Origin: Actinomycetaceae bacterium
GTDB lineage: Bacteria > Actinomycetota > Actinomycetes > Actinomycetales > Actinomycetaceae
Length of the DNA: 64,000 bases
NCBI GenBank assembly: GCA_030537615.1
Contig: JAUNVP010000001.1
Location: 248,001-312,000, forward strand
Direction of reading: 5' to 3'
A model generated the notes under the pieces. The model did not search any database and was not told the origin of the DNA. It saw only the letters and a program-made list of their open reading frames with translations. The translations under genes were made by a program, and so were the position numbers. Positions 59,411-64,000 of the stretch are shown here, piece by piece. Every line of letters starts with the position of its first letter. Position 1 is the first letter of the stretch.

Positions 59411-61089
59411 TCGCAATGAAGCTGCGCATGATGTGGGCTGGCATTAGGCGCGAGACATGGAAGATCGTAATCTTTGGGCTTGCCGCCATCTACATCGGTT
59501 TCATGTATTTCGGGCTCCAAATATTTACCGCAGTCAGCGGTTCTGCGGGATATACCGCCCAAATCGGTGGTTTCTCAACTATCGGAGCCCTCATCATACT
59601 CCTCATGTGGGTTTTCGCGCCGATCCTCGGATACGGATTCGATGATTCACTGGACCCGCGCCGATTCTCCCCCTTTGTTGCCGCCAGTGACGAGCTCGGG
59701 CACGCCCTCGTTCTCGCGACGACGTTGGGATTCGGTGGCCTCCTTACCGCCCTCGTCCTCATCGTGCCAGTCACCGGTTGGATGATGGCCGAGCGATGGG
59801 TCGCAGGAGTCCTTGCGATCGCCGTCGTGCCGGTAGCACTCTACATCTATGCGCTCATCGGTCGTCTCTGCGCTACTCATCTCGGACACGCCCTCGTTTC
59901 TTCCAACAAGAGACGAGATCGCACGAGCCTCGTCACCGCAGTCGCTTTCGTGGTGTTTTTTGCCCCCATCGGCATGTACATGAGCTATGTCAGCTTCTAC
60001 GTGTCACTCGAGTCTTTGATGACCGCGGCGCGGTTTTTGATATGGACACCACTCGTTGCCCCGATCGCACTTCCGTGGCTTGTCGATTCAGGACAGTGGA
60101 TCACCGCTGGGCTTCAAGTGGTCTATACCGTGATGTTGATCGGTGGGTTGCTCAAACTGTGGACGCGCACCCTTCACCGGGCGATGATCGGTCCCTCTCA
60201 ACCAGTGAGCCCGCAAGCCCAACAAGCACTCGATGAGGGTCGCCACCTCATCGATGAGACGGTTGCGCGAACCGTTGACCCAGCCGCGCCCTACGACCTC
60301 GCCGACGATCTGTACACCGTCAATCTGTGGCGAAAACTCGGCTGTACACCACCAACCGTTGCCGTGGCAGCGCGAACCACGCGCGAATGGATCAAAGACC
60401 CTCGTCTATCATCCTCGCTCGTATCCCTCTTCATATTCCCGGCTATGGTGCTTCTCATTCCCCGCTTTCCTGACGCGACGAATATCAGCACCAGTAGCAA
60501 CGGAATGCTGTGGATGGTCCTTTTCGTCCCAATGCTACTCGGATTCACTGTCGGGGTTCACGTCTCTTACGATTCGACTGCATTTTGGATGCACGTGTCC
60601 GCAGGCATTACCGGTAAACAAGACCGATGGGGACGGTTTCTCGGCTCACTCCCCGTCGCGATCCCAATCCTGCTTCTCGTCGGCGGCGGAACCGGGTACT
60701 TCTCCGACTCGTTTTCACCCGCATCGTGGATCGTTGTCCTTTTCGCCACTTTCTTCATCGCCACCGGTCTGTCCTCGACATTCACCGGGTATTTCAGCAT
60801 CGGAGCCCAACCACCGGGCACCAATCCTCTATCGTCTAAAGGCACCGGAAACATCTTCGCCTCCTTGCTGGTCATGGCCGCTCTCGGTATCGTCACGATG
60901 ATACTCATCGTTCCCTTCGTCATCCCCTACCTCGTATGGACCACGACCACCGGCGAAATCGTCATGAGCCTGGTCGCACTCCCGTGGTCACTACTCATCT
61001 TGATCGCGGGCATGGCTATCGGCGCACGAGTATTTGATCGAGGCCAGGTGCACTTACTCACCCTGATCCGTTCGTGGCCGGGGCACTAG
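59395..61089 (+). CDS. ABC exporter membrane protein
   Basis: 564-residue polytopic protein with many hydrophobic segments in two clusters (residues 20-290 and 340-560) separated by a cytosolic part containing a probable amphipathic element (ARTVDPAAPYDLADDLYTV). It has no ATPase motifs, so it is the transmembrane partner of the preceding ATPase. ATG 59395 overlaps that gene by 16 nt and has GGAAGG before it; ATG 59416 is an alternative. It is convergent with the ABC-F gene, with only 8 nt between the stops. Confidence 0.85.
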   Translation: MASAIVAMKLRMMWAGIRRETWKIVIFGLAAIYIGFMYFGLQIFTAVSGSAGYTAQIGGFSTIGALIILLMWVFAPILGYGFDDSLDPRRFSPFVAASDELGHALVLATTLGFGGLLTALVLIVPVTGWMMAERWVAGVLAIAVVPVALYIYALIGRLCATHLGHALVSSNKRRDRTSLVTAVAFVVFFAPIGMYMSYVSFYVSLESLMTAARFLIWTPLVAPIALPWLVDSGQWITAGLQVVYTVMLIGGLLKLWTRTLHRAMIGPSQPVSPQAQQALDEGRHLIDETVARTVDPAAPYDLADDLYTVNLWRKLGCTPPTVAVAARTTREWIKDPRLSSSLVSLFIFPAMVLLIPRFPDATNISTSSNGMLWMVLFVPMLLGFTVGVHVSYDSTAFWMHVSAGITGKQDRWGRFLGSLPVAIPILLLVGGGTGYFSDSFSPASWIVVLFATFFIATGLSSTFTGYFSIGAQPPGTNPLSSKGTGNIFASLLVMAALGIVTMILIVPFVIPYLVWTTTTGEIVMSLVALPWSLLILIAGMAIGARVFDRGQVHLLTLIRSWPGH

Positions 61090-61097
61090 AGGACGGC

Positions 61098-62987
61098 TCA
61101 GGCGTGTCGTTCCGCTGTTTCAGCGGCCTCGAGCCACTCCATCCCCACGGCGTCATGCTTGTCGCGCAACTGGGCAAGCGTGCGCGACAACTCGGTCATG
61201 CGTTGGAGTTCGTCTGCGGTCGGCTGCCCGCTGGCGGATAGTTCCCCCAGCTCGGCTTCGATACCGTCAATTTGTTGGCTTAGCTTTTCCATCGCGCGCT
61301 CGAGCCGGCGCGCTTGACGTTGCGCATTACGGAACGTCTGCGCGTCAGTGAGCGCGGGAGGCTCGGCATCTGCTTCGGTCGGCTCCGTCTGCGACCGGCC
61401 TGCACGCGCCAGTTTGCGCATCTCCAAATACTGTTCGATACCACCGGGTAGGTCGCGAAGCTGACCGTCACCAAGCAGGGCAAGCTGATGTGTGGTTACC
61501 CTCTCCAGCAAATAACGATCGTGCGAGACCACCACGATAGTGCCGGCAAATGAGTCGAGCAGATCTTCAACTGCCGCGAGCGTATCAGTGTCGAGGTCGT
61601 TGGTTGGCTCATCGAGCAGGATAACGTTGGGCTCCCCCATGAGCAGCCGGATGAGTTGGAGGCGGCGACGCTCCCCTCCCGAAATATCGGCAACAGGAGT
61701 CCACGCTCGATCCTTAGTAAAGCCAATACGTTCAACGAGCTGCGAGGCGGTGACTTCTTTATCTCCGATCATCACCGACAACGCGACGTCAGCTACCGCT
61801 TCTACAACACGCAGGTGAGAGACGTCATCGAGTTCGTGAGCATCCTGCGACAAGGTGGCGACTTGAACGGTTTTCCCCCGCCGAACAGTACCTGAGGTCG
61901 GTTCGAGAGTCCCCTCCAGTAGCCGAAGCAAGGAGGTCTTCCCCGCTCCATTAACTCCGATAATGCCGACTCGTTCAGCGGGTGCGAAGCGGTAGGTAAC
62001 TCCATCGAGGAGAGTTCGCGCAGTTTCGCCCTCACCAAATGTCAGAGAGATATCCTCCAGGTCAATGACTTTCTTCCCCAATCGCGCACTCGCCATCCGC
62101 ACGAGTTCGACCTCATCGCGCGGCGGTGGTTCGTTGGCGATGAGTGCTTCAGCGGCATCAATACGAAATCGTGGCTTTGACGTGCGCGCTGGAGCTCCGC
62201 GCCGCAGCCAGGCCAGTTCCTTGCGGAGCAGATTCGAGCGCTTCTGCGCCGCGACTTGCGCCTGCCGAGCCCGTTCAGCTCGCGCGAGAATGTAGGCGGC
62301 GTACGATCCCTCGTAGATTTCTATGCGCCCAGGGATCTGCGCGCGCCCATATCCGGGATCAACGCCGGGGATGACCTCCCACACGTGCGTACACACGGCG
62401 TCGAGAAACCAGCGATCGTGCGTGACAACGATGAGAGCTCCGGTCCCGCGACTGCCCCGACCTCCAAACCGTTTCGATAGGTGCTGCGCGAGCCACGCGA
62501 TCCCTTCCACGTCGAGGTGGTTGGTTGGCTCGTCGAGAATAACGACATCGGCGGGACGCTCCTCGATGAGTCCCTGCGACAATACGCGTGCCAGTGAGAC
62601 TCGGCGTCTTTGTCCTCCTGAGAGGGTAGCAACCGGGGCTTCGAGATCAATGTCGTCCAAGAGACCGGAGTGAATGTCTCGAATATCTGCGTTCGCTGCC
62701 CATTCGTGGGCTTCTCGTCCGGGGTGAATAGCTTCCAACACGGTCGGCGCATCGACGAGGTCGCGCTGGGACAGGTGCGCGAACGCCAAACCATCGCGCG
62801 CAATCAATTTCCCACCGTCCGGCGTGCGCACACCGGCGAGGAGATCAAGAAGGGTTGATTTTCCCGCTCCATTCGGACCGAGAACACCGATCCGATCCCC
62901 GTCCTCGACCGATACGTTCACATCGTCAAGGATGATGCGAGAGCCGCCGAGTGCTTTAAGGTCTTGAGTTCCAAATAGGTGAGCCAC
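61098..62987 (-). CDS. ABC-F family ATPase (Uup/EttA-like)
   Basis: 629-residue cytosolic protein with two ABC domains and no membrane part. Domain 1: [37 protein letters not shown] linker rich in Arg/Lys helices (QVAAQKRSNLLRKELAWLRRG) is the P-site-tRNA-interaction type. Domain 2: GVNGAGKTS, ISGGERRRLQLIRLL, ILLDEPTNDLD. The C-terminal 90 residues form a probable coiled coil (RLERAMEKLSQQIDGIEAEL), as in Uup. ABC-F proteins act on the ribosome. GTG at 62987 begins 1 nt after the ispE stop, so they are coupled. Confidence 0.92.
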   Translation of the reverse strand: MAHLFGTQDLKALGGSRIILDDVNVSVEDGDRIGVLGPNGAGKSTLLDLLAGVRTPDGGKLIARDGLAFAHLSQRDLVDAPTVLEAIHPGREAHEWAANADIRDIHSGLLDDIDLEAPVATLSGGQRRRVSLARVLSQGLIEERPADVVILDEPTNHLDVEGIAWLAQHLSKRFGGRGSRGTGALIVVTHDRWFLDAVCTHVWEVIPGVDPGYGRAQIPGRIEIYEGSYAAYILARAERARQAQVAAQKRSNLLRKELAWLRRGAPARTSKPRFRIDAAEALIANEPPPRDEVELVRMASARLGKKVIDLEDISLTFGEGETARTLLDGVTYRFAPAERVGIIGVNGAGKTSLLRLLEGTLEPTSGTVRRGKTVQVATLSQDAHELDDVSHLRVVEAVADVALSVMIGDKEVTASQLVERIGFTKDRAWTPVADISGGERRRLQLIRLLMGEPNVILLDEPTNDLDTDTLAAVEDLLDSFAGTIVVVSHDRYLLERVTTHQLALLGDGQLRDLPGGIEQYLEMRKLARAGRSQTEPTEADAEPPALTDAQTFRNAQRQARRLERAMEKLSQQIDGIEAELGELSASGQPTADELQRMTELSRTLAQLRDKHDAVGMEWLEAAETAERHA

Positions 62988-62988
62988 G

Positions 62989-63972
62989 TCAGGTGTTTTC
63001 TACTTTCGCTGGGTTAGATGGGCCCGAGGTGATGACCGTTCCCGCAACACTTGGTTCGCGCGACAGTGTCGCCGCAAGAGAGTGGGCGTGGTCTCGGTCG
63101 CGAGCTGCGACAGCAATCGTCGGACCGGAACCCGATAGTAGCGCACCGAGGGCATCGGTGCGCTCAATGGCGTGGAACGTCGCTTCCAGATCGGGACGGA
63201 TAGTCCGCACGATCTGCTCGAGATCGTTGTCGAGGGCTCCGGCCAACTCGGTGCCATCGACACGAGCGAGGTTTTCATGCTCATTCAAAAGAGTATGGGG
63301 AAGTTCTTCCCTACCCATACCGCGCGCATCGAAATGGTGAAAAACCGCGGGCGTTGCGAGCCCGTCATGTGCCAGCAGCAACACCCAGTGGTGAGTTGGA
63401 GTGCTCGTTCCATCAAGTCGCGTCATGTGGTCGCCGTAACCGAGACCAAGGCTAATTCCACCGGCAAGGCACGCGGGGACATCCGCGCCTAAACGTCGCC
63501 CGCACTCTTCGAGATCATCTGCGTCGAGGCCGGTGCCAAAGAGTTCATTAGCCGCAGTGAGGGCGGCTGCCGCGTCAGCGGATCCGCCTGCCATTCCTCC
63601 AGCTATCGGTATCCGCTTCACTACGTCGATATCCACCGGTGGAATATCTTTCCCCTGCGTGCGCGCAATGGATCGCACGAGATGGACTGCGCGCACCGCC
63701 AGATTTCGTTCGGGATCGAGGGCGTTGATCTGATCGGATAGCCGCTCATTGGTCGTACTATCGGCAACCGTGACAACCGTACGAACTCCGATCCCATCGA
63801 CTGTGCGCCTATCGCGTACTGGCCGAGCAAAAGAAACCGTGACGGTCTCGCGCAGGTTGAGGGCTTCAAAAATAGTGTAAAGCGGATGGTATCCGTGTTC
63901 GTCCTGGCGTCCGCACCACAGCACGAGATTGACTTTGCCCGGCGCACTCGCAGTCACTGACACGACAATCAC
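62989..63972 (-). CDS. ispE: 4-diphosphocytidyl-2-C-methyl-D-erythritol kinase
   Basis: 327-residue GHMP kinase of the MEP isoprenoid pathway. It has ASAPGKVNLVLWCG at the N-terminus, ATP loop RIPIAGGMAGGSADAAAAL and a C-terminal LLSGSGPTIAV. The start GTG at 63972 overlaps the TGA of the preceding gene (GTGA), which supports it over GTG 63963. The rsmA-ispE-ABC-F order is the common actinobacterial one. Confidence 0.92.
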   Translation of the reverse strand: MIVVSVTASAPGKVNLVLWCGRQDEHGYHPLYTIFEALNLRETVTVSFARPVRDRRTVDGIGVRTVVTVADSTTNERLSDQINALDPERNLAVRAVHLVRSIARTQGKDIPPVDIDVVKRIPIAGGMAGGSADAAAALTAANELFGTGLDADDLEECGRRLGADVPACLAGGISLGLGYGDHMTRLDGTSTPTHHWVLLLAHDGLATPAVFHHFDARGMGREELPHTLLNEHENLARVDGTELAGALDNDLEQIVRTIRPDLEATFHAIERTDALGALLSGSGPTIAVAARDRDHAHSLAATLSREPSVAGTVITSGPSNPAKVENT

Positions 63973-64000
63973 CGCTCCCGAGCGCGCGCCAACTCGATAA
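63969..64000 (-). CDS. rsmA: 3' end of a gene, probably rsmA (16S rRNA dimethyladenosine transferase)
   Basis: Only the last nine codons (IELARARER, then TGA) are inside the window. The stop overlaps the ispE start (GTGA). The identity is inferred only from the usual order of rsmA/ksgA before ispE in actinobacteria; the sequence itself is too short to show it. Confidence 0.4.
   Translation of the reverse strand, partial: IELARARER

Overview
The window looks like a chromosomal segment of an actinobacterium of moderate G+C content, most plausibly from the Actinomycetaceae (Arcanobacterium/Trueperella-like). This rests on many blocks of gene order that I know from mycobacteria and corynebacteria (AdnA/AdnB, DUF3107, MiaE-like protein, DEAD helicase; Mrp, MgtE_N/CBS protein, DUF1003, TatB, O-methyltransferase, DUF3117; LpdA, PNP, phosphosugar mutase, DeoA, Cdd; RsmA end, IspE, ABC-F, GlmU, Prs, L25, tRNA-Gln, TetR). 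Frequent ATGA/GTGA stop-start overlaps, several GTG/TTG starts and apparently leaderless promoters fit the same group. The species cannot be fixed from the sequence alone. The ends are open: the AdnB-like helicase runs off the left edge and a gene end, probably rsmA, enters from the right.

Layout. 1-5246: two overlapping UvrD/RecB-type genes for double-strand-break resection. 5353-8195: DUF3107, MiaE-like ferritin-fold protein, DEAD-box RNA helicase. 8246-12859: MarC, PHP phosphoesterase, aminopeptidase P, SseB-like protein, alpha/beta hydrolase. 12860-16386: a broken small membrane protein, an anchored Cys-rich protein and a very large cutinase-like/VWA/PKD surface protein. 16512-20953: thiol peroxidase, then an accessory block with an MmeI-like single-chain restriction-modification enzyme, a small partner of unknown function and a pyrimidine-dimer glycosylase-like protein. 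21106-29590: cell-envelope genes, namely an NlpC/P60 endopeptidase with seven peptidoglycan-binding repeats, a lipoprotein, a stress protein, and a tandem pair of secreted proteins built from an unfamiliar ~95-residue repeat domain; the first of the pair is decayed and the second intact. 29694-38697: Mg-sensor-like CBS protein, DUF1003, acyltransferase, Mrp, TatB, methyltransferase, DUF3117, LOG protein, LpdA-like flavoprotein. 38759-51670: nucleoside metabolism: PNP and phosphopentomutase-type enzyme, then on the other strand a BMP-type nucleoside ABC importer followed by cytidine deaminase, thymidine phosphorylase, a C39-like protein and deoxyribose-phosphate aldolase. 51833-57243: mannose-1-P guanylyltransferase, GT87-like membrane transferase, L25, Prs, a shortened GlmU and tRNA-Gln. 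57329-61089: TetR, MarR and a two-gene ABC exporter. 61098-64000: ABC-F protein, IspE, end of rsmA.

Working together, the nucleoside block forms a complete route: uptake (BMP lipoprotein, ATPase, two permeases), deamination (Cdd), phosphorolysis (DeoA, PNP), pentose isomerisation (phosphosugar mutase) and aldol cleavage (DeoC). The points most worth a second look are the repeat-domain surface-protein pair with a C6 frameshift in the decayed copy and a C8 tract before the intact copy, the GlmU that lacks its acetyltransferase core, the cutinase-VWA-PKD fusion, the restriction enzyme with its unknown partner, and the cysteine-protease-fold protein inside the deo operon.
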